Source of the DNA: Gammaproteobacteria bacterium
GTDB taxonomy: Bacteria > Pseudomonadota > Gammaproteobacteria > Arenicellales > Spongiicolonaceae
Assembly: GCA_007570945.1 (NCBI GenBank)
Contig: RKSH01000230.1
Span: 1 to 24,318 of the forward strand
DNA length: 24,318 bases
Direction: 5' to 3'
The first letter of the stretch is position 1, and each line of letters opens with the position of its first letter. The notes beneath the pieces are model-generated. The model saw only the letters and a program-made list of their open reading frames with translations, was not told where the DNA came from and did not search any database. Made by a program: the position numbers and the translations under genes. Below, piece after piece: positions 1 through 7,153 of this stretch.

Positions 1-565
1 CGCCGCCCCAGGGATAGAGCCGGCCTTCGCCGCCACCATCGCCGGTGCCGGCGGCCATGGCCCGCCACTCGGCGGCGGTGGGCAGGCGGCCGGCGGCGGC
101 GGCGCAGTAGGCGTGGGCGTCGTAGTAGGTGAGGCCGCTGGCCGGGGCGCTGAGGCGGCCGGAGATGCGGTGGCGGCGGGTGCTGCTGTCGTGCTTCCAC
201 TGCTGCGGCTGGCCGGGCAGGCGCAGGGCGTTGCGGTAGTGGGCCGGCTGAAAATCCAGCCACTGGGTGAACTTGCGAAAGGCGCCCTGCGTCACCTCGC
301 ATGTGTCGGCCCAGAAACCGTGCACCCGCCCGGCGGCCGGTGGCGCGGTGAGGGCGGGCAGCAGCGATTGGTTGCGCTCAAGGTAAAAACGGTGGTCCAG
401 CAGCACCCGGTCCAGGGGATGCACTTGGCGGCCGCCGCCTTCGGCACTGAGGATGACGGGGACGGTGTCCGGCGCCAGCAGCCACGGGCGCAGTTCCAGA
501 TAGGCCACCGCCAGCGCCGCCGTCACCGCCACCGCCGGCAGCAGGACATCCAGCAGTTTTTTCAT
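1..565 (-). CDS. Membrane-anchored FGE/SUMF1-domain protein (partial, C-terminus outside window)
   Basis: Only the first 188 codons are inside the window; the frame stays open to base 1. The ATG at 565 shares its A with the TGA of the upstream gene (TGATG), so the two are probably translationally coupled. Residues 5-25 are a hydrophobic segment after MKKLL, consistent with a signal anchor. From about residue 83 the sequence reads FWADTCEVTQGAFRKFTQW, then LTYYDAHAYC and RLPTAAEWRAMAAG, ending at LYPWGG. This is the usual order of conserved blocks in the formylglycine-generating enzyme/sulfatase-modifying factor fold. Many bacterial proteins with this fold are not sulfatase activators but binding or structural proteins, and the copper-binding cysteines of true FGE would lie in the missing part, so catalysis cannot be judged. 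The context (proton-channel operon) suggests a periplasmic partner of that complex. Confidence 0.8.
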   Translation of the reverse strand, partial: MKKLLDVLLPAVAVTAALAVAYLELRPWLLAPDTVPVILSAEGGGRQVHPLDRVLLDHRFYLERNQSLLPALTAPPAAGRVHGFWADTCEVTQGAFRKFTQWLDFQPAHYRNALRLPGQPQQWKHDSSTRRHRISGRLSAPASGLTYYDAHAYCAAAAGRLPTAAEWRAMAAGTGDGGGEGRLYPWGG

Positions 566-2166
566 CAGCGCCGAAACCGCCGCGCCAGCATGGCGAGGAT
601 GAACACCACCAGCAGCGCATACAGCATCAGCAGCATGCGCTCGTTGCGCAGGAAGTGGGTGAGGAACTCGGTGCGCAGCGGGCGGCCGCCGATGGTGACG
701 CCGTTCTCCTCGCCGGCGATGAGCAGGTGGCCGTCGGCGGTGAGGCGCGAGTAGACGAAGCCGACCATGCCGTCGCTGAGTGCCGGGTCGGTGAGCGCCA
801 CCACCCGCCAGCGCCACTCGGCGGGCGACTGCTGGCCGGGGGCCACCAGCGCCAGGCCGCCGTGGTGCAGGGCGAGGCTGAGGCCCTGGTAGATGGCCGG
901 CCAGCGGCCCAGGCGCAACTCCACATCGGCGGTGGCGTCGGTGGCGACCGCGGCGTTGGCGTCGGCGGCGGCAAAGGCGCTGTGGTCAAGCGCCCACACC
1001 TGGGCCTGGCGGGCGTCGGCGGTGAGGCGCAGGGCGCTTGCGCCGGGGGCGCTGATGCGGCGGACGGCGACGCCGCGCCGGGGGCCCGGCCAGGGGCGGC
1101 GGAGGGCGCCGAGCAAATCCCCGGCGCGGCGGAGCTCGGAATCGCTGAACGGAGTCTGCAGATGGAGGGCCAGGGCGCGCGACAGGTTGGCGGCGGCCAG
1201 GGCGCCGTACTCGCCGCCGTCGGCGCGGCGTTGGATGTCGCCCATGAAGCGGTACAGCGCGGCAATCAATTGCGCCGGCTGCAAGTCGGCGGGCAGGCGC
1301 GGCATGCTGCCGGCCGGGGGCGGCGCGCCGTCCACCGGCAGGCGGAAACGGATGGTGCGCCGGCCGGGGACGCCGCCGCCGGCGCCGGAGGCGTTGGGGT
1401 CGGCGGAGCGGTCGCGGCCGGCGCCGGGGTAGTCGGGCAGGGTCTCGCCGCCGACCCAGTCCACGCCCTGGGGAATGCGCGCGCCGCCAGGCCGGCCGCG
1501 GCGCAAACCACGGCCGCGCCGCTGGCCGCGGCCTTCGCCGGGGCGGGCGTCCTCACCCTCGGCATCGCGCCAGCCGCCCTCACCCTCACCGTCGCCAACG
1601 CCGCCCAACAGCGGACGCCCGGCATCGGCGGCCTCACCCAGAAAATGCCAGTGGGCGGCGCGCACTTGGTGCGACTTTAAGATGGACATGGCGAGGTAGA
1701 AGTTGCGGATGCTGTAGACATCCAGGCGGATGTTGCGGCGCTGCTGGTCGTCGAAAGTTTGCAGGTAGCGGTCTAGAGAATTGTCCTGCAGCAGCAATTC
1801 GCGGCGCGGCCAGAAGCGGCCGTTGTAGCGGTTGCGGACGCCGTCGCGGCGCAACTCAAGAATGGGCATCACCGAATGCTGCGGGTTCTGGTCCAAGGGC
1901 GAGCGCTCGTAATCGTGCAGCACCGAGGGCGGGCTGGTGGGCAGCGCGTTCATGACCACCGAGGTGGCCAACTCGCGGCTGAGCAGCAGCGAAACATCCT
2001 GCGCCTGCTCCAGCCGCTCCTGTTCCTGGGCGTTGCGGATGCTGACGGTGATGACGATGAGAATAATCACCATGGCGACGCCGTTGGCTAAAATGTCGGC
2101 CAGCGCGACGCCGGCGAAACCGGGAAACAGCGCCCGTGGGCGGGCGCGCGCGGCGCTCACCGTCAC
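565..2166 (-). CDS. ExbD/MotB-like membrane protein with large periplasmic region, unknown function
   Basis: The protein is 533 residues if translation starts at the GTG at 2166, which overlaps the upstream stop as GTGA. An in-frame extension further upstream only mirrors the neighbouring gene in another frame and is rejected. Residues 20-42 form a single membrane helix containing Asp24 (ALADILANGVAMVII), resembling the protonatable Asp of ExbD/TolR/MotB helices. A Gln/Glu-rich stretch follows (44-56), then a mostly polar region. Residues about 188-265 are a low-complexity Gly/Arg/Glu linker. A second hydrophobic helix lies near the C-terminus (about 510-527), followed by a basic tail. This places the bulk of the protein in the periplasm. 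I do not recognise the family by name. The role as an ion-channel partner is inferred from the helix and from the adjacent TolQ-like gene. Confidence 0.7.
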   Translation of the reverse strand: MTVSAARARPRALFPGFAGVALADILANGVAMVIILIVITVSIRNAQEQERLEQAQDVSLLLSRELATSVVMNALPTSPPSVLHDYERSPLDQNPQHSVMPILELRRDGVRNRYNGRFWPRRELLLQDNSLDRYLQTFDDQQRRNIRLDVYSIRNFYLAMSILKSHQVRAAHWHFLGEAADAGRPLLGGVGDGEGEGGWRDAEGEDARPGEGRGQRRGRGLRRGRPGGARIPQGVDWVGGETLPDYPGAGRDRSADPNASGAGGGVPGRRTIRFRLPVDGAPPPAGSMPRLPADLQPAQLIAALYRFMGDIQRRADGGEYGALAAANLSRALALHLQTPFSDSELRRAGDLLGALRRPWPGPRRGVAVRRISAPGASALRLTADARQAQVWALDHSAFAAADANAAVATDATADVELRLGRWPAIYQGLSLALHHGGLALVAPGQQSPAEWRWRVVALTDPALSDGMVGFVYSRLTADGHLLIAGEENGVTIGGRPLRTEFLTHFLRNERMLLMLYALLVVFILAMLARRFRR

Positions 2167-2675
2167 GGCGCCAGGGTCTCCTGAATGTGCGGCGGGATGT
2201 CGCCGATGGAAACCGACTTCAGCAGTTCGTTGTCGGCGATAATCCAGCCGATGGTGATTTGGCGGTTGGGCATCAGCGCGCGCAAACAATTGCGCGCCTC
2301 GGCCATGGTGGCGACGCCGCCCTCTAAAATGGCGAAGATTAACTGGCGGCGGTCGCCGCCGTAGATGCGCTGGGCGTAGGGAATGAACGGGCTTTGCGGC
2401 GCGCACACCGAGCCTTGGTTGACGGTTTCGCCGGTTTCAATGATGCGCATGTGGTCGGGGAAGGTAATCACCACAAAACCGGAACCGCTGGCGCCCCAGC
2501 CGATTTTGTACGCGCCCTCCTCCGAAACCTGCTCCAGCCGCTCCTGCAACCCGGCCTGGGCGAACAGATTCATGAGCAGAAACAGCACCAGCAACAGCGC
2601 AAAGACTCCGCCGAAGATTTCAATCATTGGGGCGTTGTTTGCTTCCTGGTCGCGAATAAAACCACTGCGTCTCAT
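2163..2675 (-). CDS. Small ExbD-like single-helix membrane protein
   Basis: The protein has 170 residues. It begins MRRSGFIRDQEANNAP, then has one membrane helix at about 18-38 (EIFGGVFALLLVLFLLMNLF) with Glu19 at its start, and a periplasmic domain of about 130 residues. The short cytoplasmic N-terminus, single helix and periplasmic domain match the ExbD/TolR layout, although the classical helix Asp is not seen. It lies between the TolQ-like channel gene and the 533-residue partner, and overlaps the latter by GTGA. The ATG at 2675 overlaps the stop of a repeat-encoded mini-ORF (ATGA). Its first 26 codons are copied twice immediately upstream with many synonymous differences. The function is not known; a role as stator partner of the channel is inferred. 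Confidence 0.7.
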   Translation of the reverse strand: MRRSGFIRDQEANNAPMIEIFGGVFALLLVLFLLMNLFAQAGLQERLEQVSEEGAYKIGWGASGSGFVVITFPDHMRIIETGETVNQGSVCAPQSPFIPYAQRIYGGDRRQLIFAILEGGVATMAEARNCLRALMPNRQITIGWIIADNELLKSVSIGDIPPHIQETLAP

Positions 2676-2755
2676 GCCGGCGCAAAACCCCCGCCCATCT
2701 CAAACACGGGCGCGTTGTTCGCCTCCTGGTCGCGAATGAAGCCGCTGCGTCTCAT
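2672..2755 (-). CDS. 27-codon mini-ORF 2 (second truncated copy)
   Basis: ATG at 2755 overlaps the stop of mini-ORF 1 (ATGA), and the ORF ends at TGA 2674-2672, overlapping the ATG of the full-length gene at 2675. It encodes the same 27 residues as mini-ORF 1. The chain of three ATGA/GTGA couplings means a ribosome leaving the TolQ-like gene could pass through both mini-ORFs into the ExbD-like gene. Expression is inferred only. Confidence 0.35.
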   Translation of the reverse strand: MRRSGFIRDQEANNAPVFEMGGGFAPA

Positions 2756-2835
2756 GCCGGCGCAAAACCCCCGCCCATCTCAAACACGGGCGCGTTGTTC
2801 GCCTCCTGGTCGCGAATGAAGCCGCTGCGTCTCAC
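2676..2835 (-). repeat. Two 80-bp perfect tandem repeats copying the 5' end of the ExbD-like gene
   Basis: Positions 2756-2835 and 2676-2755 are identical over 80 bases except for the first base of the start codon (GTG in the first, ATG in the second). A diverged third copy is the true 5' end of the gene starting at 2675. It aligns over about 26 codons, with one codon (TTC) absent from the repeats. The period of 80 is not a multiple of three, so each unit restarts translation rather than extending one protein. Confidence 0.95.
2752..2835 (-). CDS. 27-codon mini-ORF 1 (truncated N-terminal copy of the ExbD-like protein)
   Basis: GTG at 2835 lies two bases after the stop of the TolQ-like gene (2838-2840). 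The ORF encodes MRRSGFIRDQEANNAP followed by VFEMGGGFAPA and stops at TGA 2754-2752, overlapping the ATG of the next unit. Its first 16 residues are identical to those of the full-length protein at 2163-2675. Whether it is translated as a separate peptide is unknown. It may serve only as a translational relay or be a decaying duplication. Confidence 0.35.
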   Translation of the reverse strand: MRRSGFIRDQEANNAPVFEMGGGFAPA

Positions 2836-2837
2836 CG

Positions 2838-3890
2838 TCAGGCCCCGGCTTTTTCCTCCATCACGCGCAGGCGGTGTTCCACGTCAATCAGCACATTGTC
2901 CTCCCACCGTTGCAGCGCGGTTTGAATCAGCACCAGGGTGACGCTCAGCGAGAGGGCGATGAGGGTGGTGTCAAAGGCGATGCCGAGGGGGGAGATGGCC
3001 TTGCCGAGGTCGGTGGACATTTGCGCCAGGCCGCCCTGGGCGCCGATGATTGCCTGAATGCCGCCGGCGGCGAGGGAGATGCCGAGCACGGTGCCGATGA
3101 AACCGAGGATGGGAATGGCCCAATTAATGTAGCGCGGCAGGGTGTAGAAGTCGGTGGACTTTTTCCACAGCAACTCGAGAAAATAATCCAGGCCGCGGGC
3201 GGTGTGCTCGCCGCGCAGGTGGCGGAAACTCTCCAGCAACACCGAGCGCGGGTGGCCGCCGGCGAATGCGCGCTGCTCGCGCCACAGCACGAAAAATTTG
3301 TTCAGGATCATCAGCAGGCCCCAGCAGAACAGAAACAGGGTGAGGGGCGGGATAATGCCGCGCTCCAGAAACTTGGCGGCCAAAAATGCGCCGCCGTCAT
3401 ATGCGCGCAGGTAGTGCAGGCCAAGCAGCAGAAACGTGGCCAGCACCGCCGCCATCAGCAGGGTGAGAGCCAGCGGCGGCCCGGAGAAAACGCGCTCCAG
3501 CCGCCGCGCCAGCACCCGCGGCTCGTCCAGGTCGTAGTCCGAATCGTCGGCACGGTTGGCGAACAGATAAAACGCATACAACGCCAGCGCCAGCAGCGGC
3601 AACGGTGAGGCCGCCACCATGTCCACAACACCGTCATCAGCCAGCGCCGGCGCCAGCAGCGCCGCGGCCGCCGCCATCACCGCCGCCAGCCCGGCCAATG
3701 CAAAACCCTGCGCCAGCCGCCGCACCGGCCGCGCGCTGCCGCCGAAGCCGGCCAGCAGCCGCCCGGCCCAGACCGCCGCCGCGGCCACCGCCCCGGCCAA
3801 AACCCCGGCCAGCAGCGGCGCGCCAAAAGCGAAAGCGGCGCCGATGCCGGTGGCGGGAAACAGGAGAAAACCGATAATGACCACGGTCAT
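2838..3890 (-). CDS. TolQ/ExbB/MotA-family proton channel protein
   Basis: The protein has 350 residues. The N-terminal half is strongly hydrophobic, with helices at about 3-45, 63-85, 93-112 and 140-160, and another at 180-200 (IIPPLTLFLFCWGLLMIL). The C-terminal part (about 255-340) is the MotA/TolQ/ExbB domain: NWAIPILGFIGTVLGIS, a polar stretch, then GKAISPLGIAFDTTLIALSLSV and a final hydrophobic helix. In this superfamily such subunits form pentameric proton or sodium channels around two ExbD/MotB-type helices. It is longer than TolQ or ExbB (about 230 residues) because of extra N-terminal helices. It heads the membrane operon and is followed within two bases by the repeat-encoded mini-ORFs. 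The load it drives is unknown. I find no clear Shine-Dalgarno upstream of the ATG. Confidence 0.9.
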   Translation of the reverse strand: MTVVIIGFLLFPATGIGAAFAFGAPLLAGVLAGAVAAAAVWAGRLLAGFGGSARPVRRLAQGFALAGLAAVMAAAAALLAPALADDGVVDMVAASPLPLLALALYAFYLFANRADDSDYDLDEPRVLARRLERVFSGPPLALTLLMAAVLATFLLLGLHYLRAYDGGAFLAAKFLERGIIPPLTLFLFCWGLLMILNKFFVLWREQRAFAGGHPRSVLLESFRHLRGEHTARGLDYFLELLWKKSTDFYTLPRYINWAIPILGFIGTVLGISLAAGGIQAIIGAQGGLAQMSTDLGKAISPLGIAFDTTLIALSLSVTLVLIQTALQRWEDNVLIDVEHRLRVMEEKAGA

Positions 3891-3945
3891 GGCGCCGTTT
3901 TACCATTTAAGGCCGGGGTTGTCATCTTTAACCGCGCGGCGCGGC

Positions 3946-5274
3946 TTAGTCGGCGGATGATTCGCGCCGGTCGGCCTCCTGCTCGGCGTGTTTGCGCTTG
4001 AGGTAGTTTTGGTAGAGCGCGTCATCGCTCAGGTATTCGTCCTTTTTGTTGCGGTTGCAGTCGGTGCATAAAAAGCGCGTGTTGTCCGGCGTGTATTTGC
4101 CGCCCTCGGCGCCGGGGACCCGGCGGTCCAGTTCGGTGAAGCGAAAGTGCACAAACTCCCGGCAGCCCGGGCAGATGCCGTTGCGGGCGCTCCAGTCGGC
4201 GCGCCGCGCGGCTTTTTTCTCGGCGGCGGTGGCGTATTCCCGTTGCGCCGGGACTTTTGGTTTTGCGTAATCCAAAACCACCCGCGGGCGGCGCCGCGAC
4301 TTGGGCAGCGCCGGGCATTTGTATTCCACCTTCACCGTCTCATTCAGGGTGACCAGCGGGTGGCGGTCTTTGTAGGACTGCAAACGGTCGTGAATTAATT
4401 TGCCGGCCAGCCGCGACACATCCACGCCGATGGAATTTCTGCCGAGCATGGCCGACGCCACGTTGGTGGTGGCGCAGCCGCAGAACGGGTCCAGCACCAG
4501 GTCGCCCTGGCGGCTGCCGGCCTTGATAATGCGCTCCAGCAGGGCCACCGGTTTCTGGGTGGGGTAGCCGGTGCGCTCCCGCGATGTTCTGCCGACCATG
4601 TCAATGGTCCAGACGTCTTTCATATTGACCAGGGTGTACCACCCGGTTTCGTCTTCGTATTCTTCGACGTCCTTGAATTGGTAGGGTTTGAGGTCGCGGT
4701 TGTAGGATTTTTCCTTCATCGGAAAAAATGCCACGTTCTTTGCGTTCCTTGCATAGTAAAAAATGACGTCGTGTTTTTTGGCGAAGGTTTTCATGCTCGC
4801 GCCGCCGGACTTGTATGACCACACGATTTCATTGCAGAAGTTCTTCGCGCCGAACACGTAGTCCATCATGATTTTCAGGTAATGCCCGGCGGTGGGGTCG
4901 CAGTGCAGGTAAATGCTGCCGCTGTCTTTCAGCAGCCACTTCATCTCGGCCAGCCGAATGCCCATGAAAATCAGATATGCCGCAAGGTCACTACGGTTTT
5001 TGGCGAGTTTCCCCTGCATGATAATCACCGAGGCGATGAACTCGCCCAGGGCCGGATATTGTTCCGACAACTCGCCGAACCAGTGGTCCTTGACGTCGCT
5101 CATGCGCCACACATCGTGGAATTTCGCGCCCTCGGATTTGGTGCCGATGGGCGCCTCGTACATGCGCTTGGAGTTGAACGGCGGGTCCAGGTAAATCAAA
5201 TCCACCGACTGCTCCGGCAGGTTGCGCATCACCTCCAGGTTGTCGTGAATATAAATTTGGTGGCGGCTTTTCAT
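3946..5274 (-). CDS. Beta-class site-specific DNA methyltransferase with C-terminal HNH-like zinc ribbon
   Basis: The protein has 442 residues. Motif IV, DPPF, is at 30-33, and the SAM-binding motif I, DPFCGCATT, comes later at 262-270 next to GYPTQKP (236-242). This order defines a beta-class N6-adenine or N4-cytosine methyltransferase. Residues 368-406 hold CPGC, ELDRRVPG, GGKYTPDN and CTDCNRNK, resembling an HNH nuclease core with two Cys pairs, but the usual first His of the HNH is Arg here. This may be a degenerate nuclease or a DNA-reading zinc ribbon. It starts 20 bases after hslU and has no restriction endonuclease gene beside it, so it looks like an orphan methyltransferase, possibly acquired. 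Parts of the gene (about 4600-4830) are visibly more A+T-rich than the flanks. Confidence 0.88.
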   Translation of the reverse strand: MKSRHQIYIHDNLEVMRNLPEQSVDLIYLDPPFNSKRMYEAPIGTKSEGAKFHDVWRMSDVKDHWFGELSEQYPALGEFIASVIIMQGKLAKNRSDLAAYLIFMGIRLAEMKWLLKDSGSIYLHCDPTAGHYLKIMMDYVFGAKNFCNEIVWSYKSGGASMKTFAKKHDVIFYYARNAKNVAFFPMKEKSYNRDLKPYQFKDVEEYEDETGWYTLVNMKDVWTIDMVGRTSRERTGYPTQKPVALLERIIKAGSRQGDLVLDPFCGCATTNVASAMLGRNSIGVDVSRLAGKLIHDRLQSYKDRHPLVTLNETVKVEYKCPALPKSRRRPRVVLDYAKPKVPAQREYATAAEKKAARRADWSARNGICPGCREFVHFRFTELDRRVPGAEGGKYTPDNTRFLCTDCNRNKKDEYLSDDALYQNYLKRKHAEQEADRRESSAD

Positions 5275-5294
5275 CGGCCCGGGGCGACCGGCGT

Positions 5295-6605
5295 TTACAA
5301 AATGTAGCGCGACAAATCCTGGTCCTCCACCAGGTCCTTGAGGCGCGCATCCACGTATTTGGCGTTCACCGTCACCTTGCCGCCGGCCTGGTCGGCGGCC
5401 TCAAAGGAGACCGACTCCAGCAGTTTTTCCATCACCGTGTGCAGGCGCCGGGCGCCGATGCTTTCGGCCTGTTCGTTGACCTGCCAGGCCGCCTCGGCGA
5501 CGCGCTTGATGCCGTCGGCGGTGAAGGTGAGTTTGACTTTTTCGGTTTCCATCAGCGCGCTGTACTGCCGGGTCAACGAGGCGTCGGTGTCGTTGAGAAT
5601 GCGCTCAAAGTCGCCGGTGGTGAGGGCCGACAATTCCACGCGAATGGGCAAGCGCCCCTGCAACTCGGGAATGAGGTCGGACGGCTTGCTCATCTGAAAC
5701 GCGCCGGAGGCGATGAACAGGATGTGGTCGGTTTTGACCATGCCGTATTTGGTGGACACCGTGCAGCCCTCCACCAGCGGCAGCAGGTCGCGCTGCACGC
5801 CCTCGCGCGACACGTCGGGGCCGCGCAGGTCGGAGCGACCGGCGATTTTGTCGAGCTCGTCGATGAACACGATGCCGTCCTGCTCCACCCGGTTCACCGC
5901 CAGCATTTTAATGTCGTCCTCGTCGATTAATTTGGACGCCTCCTCCTCGGCCAGCAGTTTGCGCGCCTCCTTAATGCGCACTTTGCGCGTTTGGGTTTTG
6001 CGGCCGGTGAGGCTTTGCATCATGTTCTGCAACTGGCCGGTCATTTCCTCCAGGCCCGGCGGGCCGTAGATTTCCACGCCCACCGCCGCCGCGCTGACCT
6101 TCACCTCGATTTCCCGGTGGTCCAGTTTTCCCTCGCGGAATTGTTTTCTGAACCTTTGCCGCGTCTCCTTGGCGTCGTCGTCACCGTCGGCGCGCCCCAC
6201 CAGCGCCTCAAGGATGCGCTCCTCGGCGGCGTCCTCGGCGCGGGTTTTGACTTTTTCCATTTCCTCCTCGCGGGTCATTTTTATCGCCATGTCCACCAGG
6301 TCGCGGATGATGGAATCCACCTCGCGCCCGACGTAGCCGACCTCGGTGAACTTGGTGGCCTCCACTTTAATGAACGGCGCGCCGGCCAGGCGGGCCAGGC
6401 GGCGGGCGATTTCGGTTTTGCCGACGCCGGTGGGGCCGATCATCAGAATGTTTTTCGGCGTGATTTCGGCGCGCAGCGACTCATCGGTGACCTGCGCGCG
6501 GCGCCAGCGGTTGCGCAGCGCGATGGCCACCGAGCGTTTGGCCTGGTCCTGGCCGATAATGAACTTGTCCAGTTCCTGGACGATTTCCCGCGGCGTCATC
6601 ACCAT
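5295..6605 (-). CDS. hslU: HslU, ATPase subunit of the HslVU protease
   Basis: The protein has 436 residues, close to the family length of about 440. It forms the AAA+ hexamer that unfolds substrates and feeds them to HslV in the cytoplasm. Visible features are the N-terminal PREIVQELDKFIIGQDQAKR, Walker A GPTGVGKT (57-64), the pore loop GYVGR (90-94), an intermediate domain (about 110-240), Walker B VFIDE (246-250), sensor-2 GARR (384-387) and the C-terminal LSRYIL that docks into HslV. The ATG at 6605 overlaps the hslV stop by one base (TGATG); a second ATG two codons on (6599) is an alternative start. Confidence 0.98.
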   Translation of the reverse strand: MVMTPREIVQELDKFIIGQDQAKRSVAIALRNRWRRAQVTDESLRAEITPKNILMIGPTGVGKTEIARRLARLAGAPFIKVEATKFTEVGYVGREVDSIIRDLVDMAIKMTREEEMEKVKTRAEDAAEERILEALVGRADGDDDAKETRQRFRKQFREGKLDHREIEVKVSAAAVGVEIYGPPGLEEMTGQLQNMMQSLTGRKTQTRKVRIKEARKLLAEEEASKLIDEDDIKMLAVNRVEQDGIVFIDELDKIAGRSDLRGPDVSREGVQRDLLPLVEGCTVSTKYGMVKTDHILFIASGAFQMSKPSDLIPELQGRLPIRVELSALTTGDFERILNDTDASLTRQYSALMETEKVKLTFTADGIKRVAEAAWQVNEQAESIGARRLHTVMEKLLESVSFEAADQAGGKVTVNAKYVDARLKDLVEDQDLSRYIL

Positions 6606-7153
6606 CAGCCGCCCTCCGCGTCCATTTCCTCAATGGCCAGTTCGCGGTTGGTGTAGATGCAGATGTCGGCGGCGATGTGCAGACTTTTTTCCACGATGGC
6701 GCGCGCGCCGAGTTTGCTGTTCCGCAGCAGCGCCAGCGCCGCGGCCTTGGCGTAGGCGCCGCCGGAACCGATGGCCATCACGCCCTGCTCCGGTTCAACG
6801 ACGTCGCCGTTGCCGGAAATGACCAGCGAAGATTTGGCGTCGGCCACCGCCAGCAGCGCCTCCAGCCGGCGCAGCATGCGGTCGGTGCGCCAGTCCTTGG
6901 CCAGTTCCACCGCGGCGCGCACCAGCTGCCCCTGGTGCTTCTCCAGTTTTCCCTCAAAGCGCTCAAACAGGGTGAAAGCATCGGCGGTGCCGCCGGCGAA
7001 ACCGGCGATGACCCGGTCCTTGTGCAACCGGCGCACTTTGCGCGCGTTGCTTTTCATCACCGTGTCGCCGAGGGACACCTGGCCGTCGCCGCCGATGGCG
7101 ACCCGGCCGCCGCGCCGTACCGACAGAACGGTGGTGCCGTGCAGTGGCGTCAT
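6605..7153 (-). CDS. hslV: HslV, threonine peptidase subunit of HslVU
   Basis: The protein has 182 residues and is the proteasome-like peptidase of the HslVU complex. After the short propeptide MTPLHG, the mature N-terminus would be Thr7 of TTVLSVRR, the catalytic threonine of the family. Conserved blocks VAIGGDGQVSLG, ARKVRRL, GFAGGTADAF and GSGGAYA follow in order. The ATG at 7153 overlaps the sspB stop (ATGA), and the hslV stop overlaps the hslU start, so sspB-hslV-hslU are coupled. Confidence 0.98.
   Translation of the reverse strand: MTPLHGTTVLSVRRGGRVAIGGDGQVSLGDTVMKSNARKVRRLHKDRVIAGFAGGTADAFTLFERFEGKLEKHQGQLVRAAVELAKDWRTDRMLRRLEALLAVADAKSSLVISGNGDVVEPEQGVMAIGSGGAYAKAAALALLRNSKLGARAIVEKSLHIAADICIYTNRELAIEEMDAEGG

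Noticed and set aside
655..1680. Long plus-strand open frame (341 codons) opposite the ExbD-like partner
   Set aside because: GC-rich antisense shadow: composed of Gly/Ala/Arg/Val-rich filler without family motifs, while the minus strand encodes membrane helices in a coupled operon.
2167..2406. N-terminal extension of the 533-residue membrane protein
   Set aside because: Fully overlaps the upstream ExbD-like gene and is Arg/His-rich; the GTG at 2166 fits the overlap pattern and membrane helix.
2676..2835. CRISPR-like direct repeats
   Set aside because: Repeats are 80 bp, directly abutting, without spacers, and are coding copies of the adjacent gene start.
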